Source: Antedon mediterranea
Taxonomy: Eukaryota > Echinodermata > Crinoidea > Comatulida > Antedonidae
Direction: 5' to 3'
Length of the DNA stretch: 64,000 nucleotides
NCBI RefSeq assembly: GCF_964355755.1
Contig: NC_092672.1
Coordinates: forward strand, 28,082,501-28,146,500
Position numbers and translations under genes: made by a program. The notes beneath the pieces were generated by a model. The model saw only the letters and a list, made by a program, of their open reading frames with translations, did not search any database and was not told where the DNA came from. Shown piece by piece: positions 62,906 to 64,000 of this stretch. Each line of letters begins with the position of its first letter. The first letter of the stretch is position 1.

Positions 62906-64000
62906 TGGCCCAATTGCCCAGTTTTTCAGAAAATCTTGGTTCTCCGATGGAATTTCAATAGATTATTACTAATGAATTTTACACCTTTTGGCCGAGTAAG
63001 TGACTCTCTTCTTTGCAGGGCTAGTAAGTGATTCTCTTCTTTGCAGGGTGGTTTCATTTGACCATACATTATCTTGTTCAAGGACTATGTCCATCAATTA
63101 TTATCATCAGGGTAATAATCCTTGTATTAATTAATCACGTATTTCGGAAATGCAGGCACGTGGCTGGCCAGCCTTAAGCGATTCAGACCTCCCTACTTGA
63201 CTAATCATATCCCCCTCTGGATCACATTAATTCAAAATGCCTTGAAATTAATGATTCCAGCAGAGGATTTTGGTTTATGTTTCCTGGGGGAAATGTTAAC
63301 TGGATTTTTTAATTGAAAGCATTCCATAACAGAGAATTTATTTAAAATTTGGGAGTATTCAATTAAGTATTTTGTCCATGGTAATAGACAGTTTTATGAA
63401 GGAGGTAGGCCTAAATGTAGGCCTACATTATGCAGAAATTGCCTGATGTTGTTGACAAATAAGCATTTATTTGAAAATTTAATATATGACTGCATTTTTG
63501 CTAAGTTTGTGCTACCAAAAATCAGTGGTTGGTCAGGCTGCTTGTATGGGCGCGTTTATACAACACGCTATTACACGCATATTCTACACGCCTACGAGAA
63601 GTGTGTTGTATAACAACAAAGAGATTCCGTGTAATGAGATTTTAATTGCAAAAAAAGGCTACTTGGCTGAATCCTAAAATTTGGTGGATTCCCGGTCGCC
63701 GTTACCGTGTTGGAAGTGTCCTCAGGGTATATTTTGACCTCTCGTTAAAACAGGTCGTAATATCAATCATGTCATGCGACGTCTAACAAGATTGGGCCCA
63801 TTTATTGCTGCTTCGCTGCCAGCAATCATCCTCCTACCACGTCTTACGCCTAGCCTGGTAGGGCCAACTCGTAGTGGTAGTAGGCCTCTATAGACTATCG
63901 TTTCCCACTCCAAACAGAATAAAAAATAACATCGCAAAAATGGCATCTTCTTCCATAGTGTTAGATGAAACAATGAAACCCTTAAAATAACTTTTATTAA
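62906..64000. other. No gene recognised; possible conserved non-coding block near 63140-63270
   Basis: A 17-base direct repeat (GTAAGTGATTCTCTTCTTTG type) lies at ~62996-63045. 63140-63270 is non-repetitive and moderately GC (GCAGGCACGTGGCTGGCCAG, then CCTTGAAATTAATGATTCC) and looks like a regulatory element by eye only. TAGGCCTA palindromes occur at ~63405-63425. Confidence 0.3.

Overview
This is a eukaryotic nuclear genome window: genes are split by GT-AG introns, introns are AT-rich, and the rest is packed with LINEs, SINEs, MITEs and minisatellites. Protein similarity to deuterostome orthologues, plus a very frequent palindrome TAGGCCTA between genes, suggests a marine invertebrate deuterostome (ambulacrarian: echinoderm or hemichordate). 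The taxon is an inference, not something the sequence proves.

Three protein-coding genes can be read exon by exon. (1) An SLC17-family anion transporter on the + strand, nine exons at 7551-15366, with its first exon(s) missing or unrecognised. (2) GTF2H2, the p44/SSL1 subunit of TFIIH, on the - strand: 13 exons at 24130-16564 that join in perfect phase into 393 codons plus a stop. (3) OPA1, the mitochondrial dynamin-like GTPase, on the + strand: 26 confidently joined exons at 26376-42528, a short candidate first exon at 25323-25351, and an unrecognised last exon. GTF2H2 and OPA1 are divergent with about 1.2 kb between start codons. SLC17 and GTF2H2 are convergent with about 1.2 kb between stop codons.

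Layout. 1-2384: a LINE on the - strand (endonuclease start of ORF2, ORF1) abutting a decayed piece of an uncharacterised multicopy gene family. 4.1-6.25 kb: a foldback element, a SINE, and a ~38-bp minisatellite with a 225-bp higher-order period. 7.5-15.4 kb: SLC17, with a second LINE inserted exactly over an exon/intron boundary. 16.1-24.1 kb: GTF2H2, whose last exon lies inside a minisatellite and whose exon 6 acceptor half is tandemly repeated six times. 25.3-42.5 kb: OPA1, with four large intronic minisatellites and several MITEs. 42.5-64 kb: no gene recognised; it holds a 5S-rRNA/tRNA composite repeat, MITEs, a CpG-dense patch, a pyrimidine tract, more minisatellites and two short unplaced candidate exons.

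The two fully read genes are housekeeping genes (core transcription/nucleotide excision repair; mitochondrial inner-membrane fusion). Their shared upstream region may be a bidirectional promoter. No prokaryotic-type operon, CRISPR array or phage was seen. The most unusual structures involve repeats interacting with splicing: duplicated 3' splice sites in GTF2H2, a duplicated 5' splice site in SLC17, and a long array of acceptor-like repeats inside an OPA1 intron.
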